Source: an uncultured Patescibacteria group bacterium
GTDB taxonomy: Bacteria; Patescibacteriota; Microgenomatia; UBA1406; GWC2-37-13
NCBI GenBank assembly: GCA_938010745.1
Contig: CALLVF010000054.1
Location: forward strand, 1-22,970
Length of the DNA stretch: 22,970 nucleotides
Direction: 5' to 3'
How positions within the stretch are numbered: the first letter of the stretch is position 1; every line of letters begins with the position of its first letter. Position numbers and translations under genes: made by a program. Shown one piece after another: positions 1 through 7,946 of this stretch. The notes beneath the pieces were generated by a model, which saw only the letters and a list, made by a program, of their open reading frames with translations, was not told the DNA's origin and searched no databases.

Positions 1-399
1 AAAATCTGAAGGTGGACTGACTCCTTGTTTTTTTGCTTTTTCAAGAAGAGAGGGGATTTTTAAAAAATATTTTTCTCCTTTGGAGAATGTGTTGATTGCT
101 AAGTTAATTTTTCCTTTTTTGGAAAGTAGTTGCGCCATTGAAACTCTTTTATCAGAATATAAAAGGTAAAGTTCGGCCTTTTTTAAGTTGTCCCGGGTTA
201 ACCAATCATTTATACGATCACGTAAGGCTTTTAAAAAATAAAGCGGGTGATCTGGTAAAATACCCGGATAAGGCAAATTGTAAACCACTTTCTCCTCTAT
301 TGCCACAACTCTTACAGGTTGCTCGATAAAATAAAACACAACAGGAGCTAAAAAAATAAGGAGCAAAAGAAGAAACCAGGGGGTAGTTTTTTTATGCAT
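1..399 (-). CDS. DUF5667-like membrane-anchored protein, 3' part outside window
   Basis: An open minus-strand frame runs from an ATG at 397-399 to the window edge, giving 133 residues with no stop, so the C-terminus is missing. The N-terminus has a short basic start (MHKK) and one hydrophobic segment at about residues 8-25, which fits a signal anchor or uncleaved signal peptide. The following segment PGILPDHPLYFLKALRDRI (residues 45-63), then a Leu/Lys-rich helical stretch, resembles the DUF5667 pattern found in many CPR and archaeal surface proteins. Family function is unknown to me. A TATAAT box lies 6 nt before the ATG and there is no Shine-Dalgarno, which supports this start as leaderless. 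The plus-strand frame across the same bases has no such features. Confidence 0.72.
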   Translation of the reverse strand, partial: MHKKTTPWFLLLLLIFLAPVVFYFIEQPVRVVAIEEKVVYNLPYPGILPDHPLYFLKALRDRINDWLTRDNLKKAELYLLYSDKRVSMAQLLSKKGKINLAINTFSKGEKYFLKIPSLLEKAKKQGVSPPSDF

Positions 400-405
400 A
401 TTTTA

Positions 406-433
406 ATTATAATAATTCACCATAAAAAATCAA
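406..433 (-). promoter_or_regulatory. Promoter of the DUF5667-like gene, leaderless type
   Basis: On the minus strand TTGATT (428-433), a 16-nt spacer and TATAAT (406-411) precede the ATG by only 6 nt, so transcription would start at or next to the start codon. The -35 overlaps the outer part of the HU terminator stem. Confidence 0.5.
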
Positions 434-468
434 CCCTGAAGTAAACCTGTCTTACTTCAGGGTTGATT
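428..468 (-). terminator. Rho-independent terminator of hup
   Basis: Perfect 17-bp inverted repeat (428-444 and 452-468) with a 7-nt loop. On the minus strand it is followed by a run of six T. It starts 12 nt after the hup stop codon and separates hup from the DUF5667-like gene. On the plus strand no T-run follows, so it serves the minus strand. Confidence 0.9.
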
Positions 469-479
469 AGTAAAAAAAT

Positions 480-752
480 TTACTTCACTAATCTTTTTAG
501 ACTTTTCCCAGCAGTAAATCCTGGAGTCTTTGTAGCAGGTATTTGAATTTCTGCTCCAGTTTGTGGATTACGACCCTTTCTTGCTGCTCTTTTTCTTACC
601 ATAAAGGTACCAAAACCAGTAACAACAACTTTTTCACCACGTTTGAGAGCATCAGTTACTGTGCCAAAAACAGCTGCCACCGCGTCTCTAGCAGCCTTTG
701 CGGTTAAATTAGCTTTTTTTGCTACTTGTGCAACTAATTCTGCTTTTGTCAT
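480..752 (-). CDS. hup: HU-family DNA-binding protein
   Basis: A 90-residue protein, the normal length for HU. It starts MTKAELVAQVAKKANLTAK, has the dimer core motif GFGTF at about residues 46-50, and then the DNA-binding arm RKGRNPQTGAEIQIPA at about 58-73. It ends in a Lys-rich tail. HU acts as a dimer that bends and compacts DNA without strong sequence preference. The start is fixed by a near-perfect Shine-Dalgarno (AAAGGAGGTGG) just upstream. The gene stands alone, with its own sigma70-type promoter about 50 nt upstream and a strong terminator downstream, so it is probably a highly expressed single-gene transcript. Confidence 0.97.
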   Translation of the reverse strand: MTKAELVAQVAKKANLTAKAARDAVAAVFGTVTDALKRGEKVVVTGFGTFMVRKRAARKGRNPQTGAEIQIPATKTPGFTAGKSLKRLVK

Positions 753-806
753 TTTTTTCCACCTCCTTTGTTAAATTTTATTTAACTTATAACTTTAAAC
801 AATAAC

Positions 807-835
807 AGCATAGTTGATTTAACGCTTCTTGTCAA
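807..835 (-). promoter_or_regulatory. Sigma70-type promoter of hup
   Basis: On the minus strand TTGACA (830-835), a 17-nt spacer and TATGCT (807-812). Transcription would start near 800, giving a leader of about 48 nt that contains the hup Shine-Dalgarno. It has the best -35 of any promoter seen in this window. Confidence 0.75.
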
Positions 836-948
836 TCCATATTTAAAATATCTTATTATAACAATCTATATCAATTTGGGGCTTGATATAAAGACGCATA
901 TTCCTTTTTATAATTTTTACTTAAAAGAAGAGAATAAACTTTGCGCTA

Positions 949-2373
949 CTAAATTTTTGTTGTTACCTCAACTCTGTATTCGCGAATTACTGTTATTTTT
1001 ATTTGTCCTGGAAAAACCTCAAATTTTCTCTCCAATTCTTCTTTAATTTTTTGAGCCAAAATCGTTGCCTCATCATCAGTTAACTCCTCAGGGAAAACAA
1101 TAACTCGCAACTCTCGCCCTGCCTGAAGCGCATAGGCTTCTTTTATACCTTTTTTTGCTTTGGCAACATCCTCTATGGTCTTAATTCTTTTAAGGTATTC
1201 TTGAAAATCTTCGTGTCTTGCTGCCGGACGACCACCAGACACAGCATCGGCAATATAGACAATCACTGCCTCAACTGAAGGAAAAGGAATATCTTCATGA
1301 TGAGCGGCAACGCAATCAATAACTTTTTGGGGAAAATGATATTTTTTAAGAAGCTCAACTCCCAACTCAACATGAGATCCTTCTTTATCACTAATGACTT
1401 TACCAATATCATGAAATAGACAACCCAATTTAACAATATTGACATCTGCTTTTAACTCATGGGCTAAAGCCACTCCAATCCTTGTCTCCTCAAGAGTATG
1501 AGCGATCATATTTTGCCCATATGAATATCGATATTTAAATCTTCCCAGAAGCTTTATCAACTCAACTGGCAGGTTAAAAACACCCACTCTATGAGCCAAT
1601 TCCTCACCGGCTTTATAAATTATCTTTTCCACTTCTTCTTTTGTTTTTTTAACAATCTCCTCAATTCTTTCTGGCTGTATTCGGCCATCCTTTATCAATC
1701 GCTCTAAAGATATTCTGGCAATTTCTCTTCTTATGGCATCAAAAGAAGAAAGTCTAATAACCTTTTCTTCCTCAAGATCAACATCAACACCAGTTGCAAG
1801 TTCAAAAGCCCGAATATTTCTTCCTTCTTTACCAATAATTCTTCCCTTAAAATCATCGCTTGGAAGATTAACTATAGACAAAGTATACTCAACCACATAA
1901 TCGGTGGCGCCATAACGCATTGCATCAATTAAAATTTCTTTTGCCTTTTCATCAGCTACAGACTTAATCTCCTCTTCAGCTCTTTTTATTTTTTTTGCAA
2001 TTTCACCTTTAAGCTTTTCTTCCCAGCCTTTCATTAATAATTCCCTTGCTTCAATCTGAGTAAGACGGGCAGTCTTTTCAAGTTTCTCTAGTAATTCTTC
2101 TTTTTTTAGCTCTAATTCTCTTTTTAACCTTTCAGCCCCTTCTTTTAAATATTCAATTTTTTGCCTTTCACGATTAAGAAACTCTTCTTTATTTTCCAAA
2201 TGTTGTTCTCTTTTTACCAACTGCCTCTCCAACGCCATCGCCTCGGCAATTATTTTTCTTGCCTCCTCTTCCGCTTTTGCCACTATTTTTCTTGCTTTAT
2301 TTCTTGCCTCTTCAATTATTTTTTCTCTCTCTTTGTAAGGTGAAATAAATTTTTTAAAAAATTTTTGAAGCAT
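949..2373 (-). CDS. rny: Ribonuclease Y without the usual membrane anchor
   Basis: A 474-residue protein with RNase Y architecture. There is a long charged coiled coil (about residues 15-145), then a KH RNA-binding domain with GRIIGKEGRNIRAFE at about 177-191, then an HD hydrolase domain with CLFHDIGK at 318-325 and a second conserved His pair (AAHHED) further on. RNase Y is an endoribonuclease that starts mRNA decay and is normally tethered to the membrane by an N-terminal helix. Here the protein begins MLQKFFKKFISPYKEREK and has no hydrophobic helix. An in-frame stop lies 27 nt upstream of the ATG, so no longer start exists. Family members are usually about 500-520 residues, in line with loss of the anchor. 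No Shine-Dalgarno is evident. It is the last gene of a ubiA-recA-recX-rny run. Confidence 0.95.
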   Translation of the reverse strand: MLQKFFKKFISPYKEREKIIEEARNKARKIVAKAEEEARKIIAEAMALERQLVKREQHLENKEEFLNRERQKIEYLKEGAERLKRELELKKEELLEKLEKTARLTQIEARELLMKGWEEKLKGEIAKKIKRAEEEIKSVADEKAKEILIDAMRYGATDYVVEYTLSIVNLPSDDFKGRIIGKEGRNIRAFELATGVDVDLEEEKVIRLSSFDAIRREIARISLERLIKDGRIQPERIEEIVKKTKEEVEKIIYKAGEELAHRVGVFNLPVELIKLLGRFKYRYSYGQNMIAHTLEETRIGVALAHELKADVNIVKLGCLFHDIGKVISDKEGSHVELGVELLKKYHFPQKVIDCVAAHHEDIPFPSVEAVIVYIADAVSGGRPAARHEDFQEYLKRIKTIEDVAKAKKGIKEAYALQAGRELRVIVFPEELTDDEATILAQKIKEELERKFEVFPGQIKITVIREYRVEVTTKI

Positions 2374-2388
2374 AATTGAAATTCTTGT

Positions 2389-2543
2389 TTTGAGGAGAGT
2401 TTATAGAAAAATCTTACTGTAAGAGCAAACCAGAAATCTTTATTAATTTATCATTAAAATTAAATAAGAAAAAAAGATGTTTAAATTTTAACTGGAAAAT
2501 ATTCATTTATTTTAATTTACTAATCTATAAACTCTACCTCAAA
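2389..2543. repeat. Long inverted repeat in the rny leader
   Basis: An arm at 2389-2407 (TTTGAGGAGAGTTTATAGA) is matched by the reverse complement at 2524-2543 with a single one-base bulge, around a very AT-rich interior of 116 bases. It fills most of the recX-rny gap and ends 15 nt before the rny ATG. It could be a small non-autonomous element or a structured 5' leader. No target-site duplication is visible. Confidence 0.55.
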
Positions 2544-2608
2544 TAATTTCTAATACTTATATTTTACTTAATCAATAAAATTTCTGCAATAAAAAATATT
2601 ATCAATTA

Positions 2609-3082
2609 TCATCTTTGATTAATCTTATCAAACACTTTTTTGCTTACTTCAAAACTAAACCCACGTCCTCGTAAAAAATTAATAGCTCTGACAAAGATCT
2701 TTTCTTTAGGTAAATTTTTAAAATGCTTCCATTTTGCCAACAAAGCTTTAAAAGCTAATTCTCTCTCATCAAAAGAATGTTCTAAAAAGAAGTTTTCAAC
2801 TAAACTCTCTTCAACCCCTAATCGAATTAATTCCTTTTTTAATAAAAACAGGCTTTTTGGTTTGTTTTGAAAACTTTGCTCAACAAACCAACTCAAAAAT
2901 TTCTGATCATCAATTAAGTTTTCTTCTTCCAATCTTTTAATAACCTTTTCCACATCGCTTGAGGAAAAATTGTTGGTTTTTATCTTTTTTAAAAGATAAT
3001 TCCTAACTTCTTTTTTAGTTCTGGGACGAAATTTCAAAAAAACGTAAGCTTTATTTAGTAAAGCAAGAAAAATATTGTTCAT
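2609..3082 (-). CDS. recX: RecX-family regulatory protein
   Basis: A 157-residue, Lys-rich, all-helical protein. It contains the RecX pattern: KFRPRTKKEVRNYL at about residues 17-30, a helix ending VIKRLEEENLIDDQKFLSWFVEQ at about 47-69 (conserved leucine-aspartate turn), and a C-terminal repeat ending RAINFLRGRGFSFEVSKKVFDKI. RecX proteins bind RecA filaments and limit or reset them during recombination and the SOS response. Its position directly after recA supports the call. The ATG has no strong Shine-Dalgarno, and the gap to recA is 239 bp, so co-transcription is likely but not shown. Confidence 0.85.
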   Translation of the reverse strand: MNNIFLALLNKAYVFLKFRPRTKKEVRNYLLKKIKTNNFSSSDVEKVIKRLEEENLIDDQKFLSWFVEQSFQNKPKSLFLLKKELIRLGVEESLVENFFLEHSFDERELAFKALLAKWKHFKNLPKEKIFVRAINFLRGRGFSFEVSKKVFDKINQR

Positions 3083-3112
3083 AATTAACTAATTGATCTA
3101 ATTATTTTAATT

Positions 3113-3243
3113 GACCAAAAAAATCCATAAACAATTGTAATTTATAACCTAGCAAGTGTTTTAGAAATTAGGTTAATTAGATAAATTAGAAATTTCACCA
3201 TAAACCAATACCATCAAATACAAGATGGTTTAGTGTTTTGGTC
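3113..3243. repeat. Nested inverted repeats in the recA-recX gap
   Basis: The 239-bp gap is AT-rich. It contains an outer pair GACCAAAA (3113-3120) and TTTTGGTC (3236-3243) enclosing two smaller hairpins: TAACCTA/TAGGTTA (3145-3151, 3169-3175) and TAAACCA/TGGTTTA (3201-3207, 3226-3232). The arms are short, so chance is possible in such DNA. No T-run terminator was seen. Confidence 0.3.
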
Positions 3244-3321
3244 TTAAGTCTTGTTTGGAATAAAAATCTTGATTAAAATATTAGAATAAATTACATATTA
3301 TCAATAAAAAATTAAGAGAGC

Positions 3322-4311
3322 TCACTTTTTTTCTGTAATTTGCCTTATCAGCTGTTCTTTTAGTTTATCGTTTTTAGCGATAATTTCCTTAATTTGCTCC
3401 TTGCCTTGGCCTAAAATTTTATCTCCCATCTTAAAAAATGAACCACTGCGAGAAATTAACCCAACATTTAAAGCTGCATCAACCAGCCCTTCCTCTTTAT
3501 CGATTCCCTCATTTGTAATTACCATTTCCGCCTCTTTAAAAGGTGGAGCAACTTTGTTTTTCACCACTCGAACTCTCACTCTTGCTCCATAAACCTGATT
3601 ATTTTTTTTAAGAGTTTCAATTTTTCTAACATCTAACCTTACTGAAGCATAAAATTTTAAAGCCAAACCACCGGGAGTAGTTTCTGGATTGCCAAACATT
3701 ATCCCCACCTTTAATCTTATTTGATTGGTGAAAACAACGGTTGTTTTTGACTTAGAAACTACTCCTGTTAGTTTTCGCAGTGCCTGCGACATAAGTCTTG
3801 CTTGAAGACCAATTTGTGCCTCGCCCATCTCTCCTTCAATTTCACTTCTTGGCACCAAAGCCGCCACTGAATCAATTACTACCAAATCAACCCCTCCTGA
3901 GCGAATTAAAGTTTCGGCAATTTCCAAAGCTTGCTCACCGGTATCAGGTTGAGAGACAAGAAGGTCTTCCAACCTCACTCCTAAAGTTTTTGCCCAAGAA
4001 GGATCCAAAGCATGCTCAGCATCAATAAAAGCGGCTATTCCCCCTGATTTTTGCGTTTGCGCAATCAATGATAAACAAAGAGTAGTTTTTCCTGAAGACT
4101 CGGGTCCAAAGATTTCAATAATTCTACCTCGAGGAATACCTCCCACCCCTAAGGCTAAATCCAAAGGTAAAATTCCGGTCTTAATTATTTCCACGGCAGT
4201 ACTTGGCTTTTCTCCCAGTCTCATAATTGCCCCTCGACCAAATTGTTTTTGTATTTGCTCAACTGCTAAAGACACTGCTTGTTTTTTTTGAGATTCATTT
4301 GTGTTTTTCAT
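3322..4311 (-). CDS. recA: RecA recombinase
   Basis: A 329-residue RecA. Walker A is GPESSGKTT at residues 69-77, the Walker B region is VDLVVIDSVAALVPRSE, and the DNA-binding loop region includes LTGVVSKSKTTVVFTNQIR and MFGNPETTPGGLALKFYASVRLD. It polymerises on single-stranded DNA with ATP for homologous strand exchange and triggers LexA-type self-cleavage where present. A start at 4359 is possible, but it would overlap ubiA by 40 bp and add 16 residues absent from RecA proteins. The start at 4311 gives the standard N-terminus and a weak AGAAAG site. The short C-terminus (ends QITEKK) lacks the long acidic tail of many RecAs. It begins 8 bp after the ubiA-like stop. Confidence 0.97.
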   Translation of the reverse strand: MKNTNESQKKQAVSLAVEQIQKQFGRGAIMRLGEKPSTAVEIIKTGILPLDLALGVGGIPRGRIIEIFGPESSGKTTLCLSLIAQTQKSGGIAAFIDAEHALDPSWAKTLGVRLEDLLVSQPDTGEQALEIAETLIRSGGVDLVVIDSVAALVPRSEIEGEMGEAQIGLQARLMSQALRKLTGVVSKSKTTVVFTNQIRLKVGIMFGNPETTPGGLALKFYASVRLDVRKIETLKKNNQVYGARVRVRVVKNKVAPPFKEAEMVITNEGIDKEEGLVDAALNVGLISRSGSFFKMGDKILGQGKEQIKEIIAKNDKLKEQLIRQITEKK

Positions 4312-4319
4312 AGTTCTTT

Positions 4320-5240
4320 CTAAATTATGTAAATTAATAATATGACAATAAATCCCCAAATAAAAATTGTAGCAATTAAAGGTTTATCAGTGGTAATTAT
4401 TTTTTCCGGCCGCTCACCCTCATATCTTTCATACAAAAGTTGCGCATAACGAGCAACTCCATAAACTACCAAAGGAATTGTTGTCATCAGCCATTTTCTT
4501 GCCTCAAAACTAGGAAAATATCCAGAAAAAAATTGGGTAAAAACAGTATCAACTGTAGGTAATTTTTCAAAATAGGTGTAAAATGCATAAGTAATGATTG
4601 CTGAGGTGGCGCTTATGTAAGTCAAAAAGTTTAAAAAGTGCTCATTGTAACGATAAAGAGAAATCCTTGCGCGTTCACCTTGAACAGCTAACTCAGCATG
4701 CCGTTTAACAGATGCCATAAAAAGAGAGAGAAAAAAAATTGTTAAAAGAAGCCAAATAGGGATATGATATGAAGTGGCCACCTCTCCAGCAAAAGCCCGC
4801 AACATAAACGAAAAGGAAATTGAAAAAATGTCCAAAACTGGCTGTCTTTTTAAATAAAGAGAGTAAAAAAAATGCAAGAGAATAAAAATAAAGCTAATAA
4901 AAAAAAAAGGAAGAGAAAAAAACAAAGCAATCAGTAAAGAAAAAAGACTAAAAGTAAAAACGATAAAGGTAGCCTCAGCGATAGTTATTTTACCGGAGGC
5001 AATGGGACGATATTTTTTAAAAGGATGTTTTCTATCGTGGGGATAATCAATAATATCATTTAGAACATAAGAGGTTGAGGAAAGGAGGCAAAAAATAAAA
5101 AAGACAAAAAGAGAGCGTAAAAAAAGTTCAATGTTTAACAACTGTCCAGAAAAAATTATTGCTGTAAAAACAATCAGGTTTTTTATCCATTGATTAAGAC
5201 GAATGGCTTGAAAAAAAAAGAAAATTCGATCTTTGTTCAT
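4320..5240 (-). CDS. UbiA-family prenyltransferase, decaprenyl-phosphate phosphoribosyltransferase type
   Basis: A 306-residue polytopic membrane protein with about eight to nine hydrophobic helices. It carries NQWIKNLIVF near residue 16, the first Asp-rich motif NDIIDYPHDRKHP at about 62-74 followed by RPIASG, and a second polar loop near KRHAELAV. The ND..D...DR.HP..K.RPIASG form resembles 5-phosphoribose:decaprenyl-phosphate transferases (mycobacterial Rv3806c type) more than ubiquinone UbiA. It would then join a polyprenyl phosphate to phosphoribosyl pyrophosphate at the membrane, a step towards arabinose-containing glycans. The substrate is an inference. It is divergent from the PGI-like gene across 51 bp and is followed closely by recA. 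Confidence 0.8.
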   Translation of the reverse strand: MNKDRIFFFFQAIRLNQWIKNLIVFTAIIFSGQLLNIELFLRSLFVFFIFCLLSSTSYVLNDIIDYPHDRKHPFKKYRPIASGKITIAEATFIVFTFSLFSLLIALFFSLPFFFISFIFILLHFFYSLYLKRQPVLDIFSISFSFMLRAFAGEVATSYHIPIWLLLTIFFLSLFMASVKRHAELAVQGERARISLYRYNEHFLNFLTYISATSAIITYAFYTYFEKLPTVDTVFTQFFSGYFPSFEARKWLMTTIPLVVYGVARYAQLLYERYEGERPEKIITTDKPLIATIFIWGFIVILLIYII

Positions 5241-5291
5241 TTTTCTTTATAACTTATTATATAATATAAAAGTTTATCTTGATTTAATTTT
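5241..5291. promoter_or_regulatory. Divergent promoter region between ubiA-like and pgi-like genes
   Basis: The 51-bp gap holds overlapping -10-like boxes in both directions: TATAAT on the minus strand (5256-5261, 15 nt before the ubiA-like ATG) and TATAAT on the plus strand (5260-5265, 26 nt before the pgi-like ATG). No good -35 was found for either. Confidence 0.4.
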
Positions 5292-6365
5292 ATGATTAAT
5301 CTTGATGATAAAAAAGTTATTTTAAAAACTCAAGGTGGAGAGGTAGTTTTAAAATCAATCGATAATCTACCCCAACAGCTTCGTCAATCATTTGAAGAGG
5401 CACAAAATGTCAACTTTCCAAAAGAATATCAGAAAATAGAAAATATTGTAATTTGTGGCATGGGAGGATCAAGATTTCCCGCTTTTATAGTCAGGGAATT
5501 ATTTAAAAAAACAATTAAAGTACCAATTATTATCAATGATGACTATCTTCTTCCTAATTTTGTTAATGAAAAAACCTTGGTAATTCTTTCCTCATACTCG
5601 GGGACAACCGAGGAGGTAATGGCAAACTTTTCTCAAGCTAAGGAAAAAAAAGCAAAAGTTACCGCTATATCAACTGGTGGTGAGATTTTAAAAATTGTCA
5701 AAGAAAATCAACTTCCAGCTTATTTATTTGATCCAATCTTTAATCCCTCCAAACAACCCCGTATTGGTTTTGGTTATAATGTTGGGGGAATTTTAGGATT
5801 TTTGATGAAACTTAACCTCATAAATCAAAAAAAAGAGGAAATTACTCAAGCTATTTACACCCTTAATAAATTAACTCAAAACCTTAGAATAGAAACTCCT
5901 CTTAAAAAAAATCCCGCCAAGGACTTAGCTAAAAAAATTTTTAATCGATATCCTTATTATGTAGTGGCTGAATTTTTGACTGGCTGGGGAAATGCTTTAG
6001 CTAATCAAACCAATGAAACTGCTAAAACCATTTCTAATTTTCGAGTCATCCCTGAATTAAATCATCATCTAATGGAGGGATTAAAACATCCAGCGGAAAT
6101 AAAAAATCTTTTAATCTTTATCTTTTTCTATTCCTCATTTTATTCAACCCCTATTCAAAAACGATTTAAAATCACTCAAGAGGTGGTGGAAAAAAACAGC
6201 ATTGAAACATTATGGATCAATTTAGAAGGCAAAAACCCCATAGAACAGGTTTTTTATGCGATGAGTTTGGGTAGTTATCTAACGATGTATTTATCAGCTC
6301 TTTATCAAGAAGATCCCACAATTATCCCTTTTGTTGATTATTTTAAGAAAAGATTAAAAGAGTAA
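5292..6365 (+). CDS. Bifunctional phosphoglucose/phosphomannose isomerase-like SIS protein
   Basis: A 357-residue protein with two SIS sugar-isomerase domains. The first contains NIVICGMGGSRFPAF at about residues 51-65 and the phosphate-binding loop SSYSGTTEE at 100-108. The second contains ETAKTISNFRVIPELNHH, the position of the catalytic Glu and His in the PGI/PMI family (short, about 300-350 residues). The enzymes interconvert fructose-6-phosphate with glucose-6- or mannose-6-phosphate. It stands alone on the plus strand. No Shine-Dalgarno is apparent before the ATG. Whether both substrates are used cannot be told from sequence. Confidence 0.85.
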   Translation: MINLDDKKVILKTQGGEVVLKSIDNLPQQLRQSFEEAQNVNFPKEYQKIENIVICGMGGSRFPAFIVRELFKKTIKVPIIINDDYLLPNFVNEKTLVILSSYSGTTEEVMANFSQAKEKKAKVTAISTGGEILKIVKENQLPAYLFDPIFNPSKQPRIGFGYNVGGILGFLMKLNLINQKKEEITQAIYTLNKLTQNLRIETPLKKNPAKDLAKKIFNRYPYYVVAEFLTGWGNALANQTNETAKTISNFRVIPELNHHLMEGLKHPAEIKNLLIFIFFYSSFYSTPIQKRFKITQEVVEKNSIETLWINLEGKNPIEQVFYAMSLGSYLTMYLSALYQEDPTIIPFVDYFKKRLKE

Positions 6366-6374
6366 AAATAATTT

Positions 6375-6414
6375 CTCCTCATACCATTTTTGTAATCTTC
6401 TTGCCTTTGAGGAG
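6375..6414. repeat. Inverted repeat between convergent pgi-like and glnA genes
   Basis: CTCCTCA (6375-6381) pairs with TGAGGAG (6408-6414) across a 26-nt loop. It starts 9 nt after the isomerase stop and could act as a weak terminator, but no clean T-run follows on the plus strand. Confidence 0.3.
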
Positions 6415-6486
6415 TTTATTCAAAAAAACAAAATATAAAAATATCATTATTTATAAAGTAAAAAATAACTCAATCATTTAAAAAAT

Positions 6487-7878
6487 TTAAATATCCCCAT
6501 AAAACCAAAAATCAGCCGGTGTTGGGTACATCAATGCTCTTCTTGCCTCCTCTTTTTTAAGGATAAGATAACTTTCTAAAAATTCAGAGGAAAAAACACC
6601 TGTTTCTTTTAAAATTTTGTCTTTTTCAAGCGCCTCCAAAACTTCAAAGATATCTTTAGGTGTCTGTCTAACATTATCTTTTTCCCAGATATTTTCATCA
6701 TAAGGGCCAAATCCCAGTTTGGTTGGATAAATTTTTTTCTTTACGCCCTCCAATCCAAAAATCAGCATCGCCGAAAATGAGAGATAAGGATTGGCGGTGG
6801 GATCTGGACAGCGAAACTCAATCCGCTTGGTTTTTTCCTCATTTTTAAAGTAAACAGGGATTCTTACGGCGGCGCTGCGATTTCTTTTGGAAAAAGCAAG
6901 GCGGGTGGGCGCCTCAAAATGAGGAACCAGTCGGCGATATGAGTTAACAGTTGGATTAGTAAAGGCTAAAAGTGGTTTTATGTGATCTAAAAGACCGGCA
7001 ATATAACTTAATCCCATTTTTGATAGTTGTCCATAACCATCTTTTTCATAAAAAAGATTTCTACCATTTTTAAATAAACTCTGATGTGTATGCATACCTG
7101 AGCCATTATCATCATACAAGGGCTTTGGTAAAAAAACAGCTGTCATCCCTAATCTCTTGGCTAAATTACGAGCAATGTATTTATAAATCATCACTTTATC
7201 AGCCATTTTTGTTAGACTATCATAACGCAAATCAATTTCCACTTGCCCCCCGCTAGCCACTTCATGATGATGAACTTCAACTTTAATCCCTAATGAAAGA
7301 AGAATTTTTACCATTTGCTCTCTGAAAAAATGGGTTTTATCATAAGGAGGAAGGGGGAAATACCCTTGTTTTTTGTCAACTGGATACCCATCACCCTCTT
7401 CATTAGCCCAAAACTCGCTGCTTTTAATCTTAAAGTAAGAAAAAAAACGGTCAATAGAAAACTCTAGCCTATCAAAGAGAAAAAATTCAATCTCTGGTCC
7501 CCAAAAGGAAATGTCGGCAATCCCTGATTTTTTAAGATAACTCTCTGCTTTTTGAGAGATAAATCGCGGATCTTTTTCGTAAAAACATCCTTTTTCTGGA
7601 TCCCAAACATTGCTGACAACCGTTAATGTCTTTTCTAAAAAGGGGTCAATAAAACAAGTATTTAAATCAGGAATAATCACCATATCAGAACTATAAATTT
7701 CCTCAAAACCTTTAATTGATGAACCATCAAAACCATAACCTTTTTTAATGTTTTCCAAGCTAAATTCGCTGGCGGGAATGGTCATATGTTGCCAAACTCC
7801 TCGCAGATCAACAAATCTTAAATCAACAAAATCGATCTCTCTTTTTTTAATTAAAGAAAATATTTTTTTTAATTCCAT
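6487..7878 (-). CDS. glnA: Type I glutamine synthetase
   Basis: A 463-residue GSI. Conserved blocks are GFDGSSIKGF at 49-58, metal ligands in GPEIEFFLF at 127-135, HHHEVASGGQVEID at 203-216, NGSGMHTHQSLF at 258-269, the ammonium-binding region NPTVNSYRRLVPHFEAPTR at 308-326, and IEFRCPDPTANPYLSFSA at 353-370. It makes glutamine from glutamate, ammonia and ATP as a dodecamer. At the position of the adenylylated Tyr of beta-type enzymes (NLY in E. coli) this protein has NIW with Trp398, so that control is not possible. The leader holds tandem hairpins resembling ANTAR targets, and a GAF-ANTAR gene lies upstream, which points to RNA-level regulation. There is no Shine-Dalgarno before the ATG. 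Confidence 0.97.
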   Translation of the reverse strand: MELKKIFSLIKKREIDFVDLRFVDLRGVWQHMTIPASEFSLENIKKGYGFDGSSIKGFEEIYSSDMVIIPDLNTCFIDPFLEKTLTVVSNVWDPEKGCFYEKDPRFISQKAESYLKKSGIADISFWGPEIEFFLFDRLEFSIDRFFSYFKIKSSEFWANEEGDGYPVDKKQGYFPLPPYDKTHFFREQMVKILLSLGIKVEVHHHEVASGGQVEIDLRYDSLTKMADKVMIYKYIARNLAKRLGMTAVFLPKPLYDDNGSGMHTHQSLFKNGRNLFYEKDGYGQLSKMGLSYIAGLLDHIKPLLAFTNPTVNSYRRLVPHFEAPTRLAFSKRNRSAAVRIPVYFKNEEKTKRIEFRCPDPTANPYLSFSAMLIFGLEGVKKKIYPTKLGFGPYDENIWEKDNVRQTPKDIFEVLEALEKDKILKETGVFSSEFLESYLILKKEEARRALMYPTPADFWFYGDI

Positions 7879-7903
7879 AGATAAAATAAGGTAATTTTTA
7901 AGA

Positions 7904-7946
7904 AAGACGGCTTTGTCTTAAAATAAAAGGAAGACAACTTTGTCTT
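7904..7946 (-). promoter_or_regulatory. Candidate ANTAR-target RNA (tandem hexaloop hairpins) in the glnA leader
   Basis: On the minus strand, hairpin P1 (7931-7946) is AAGAC-AAAGTT-GTCTT and hairpin P2 (7904-7919) is AAGAC-AAAGCC-GTCTT, separated by 11 nt. Both have 5-bp stems and 6-nt loops with A at loop position 1 and G at position 4, which is the published rule for RNAs bound by ANTAR-domain antiterminators. P2 ends 25 nt before the glnA ATG, and a gene for an ANTAR protein lies directly upstream. No classical terminator overlaps P2, so control could act on translation or on a different alternative fold. Confidence 0.6.

Noticed and set aside
138..329. Plus-strand open frame of 63 codons
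   Set aside because: It lies opposite the DUF5667-like gene, has no Shine-Dalgarno or family pattern, and its frame is explained by the minus-strand codons.
4312..4359. Longer RecA start at 4359
   Set aside because: It overlaps the ubiA-like gene by 40 bp and adds 16 residues not found in RecA proteins.
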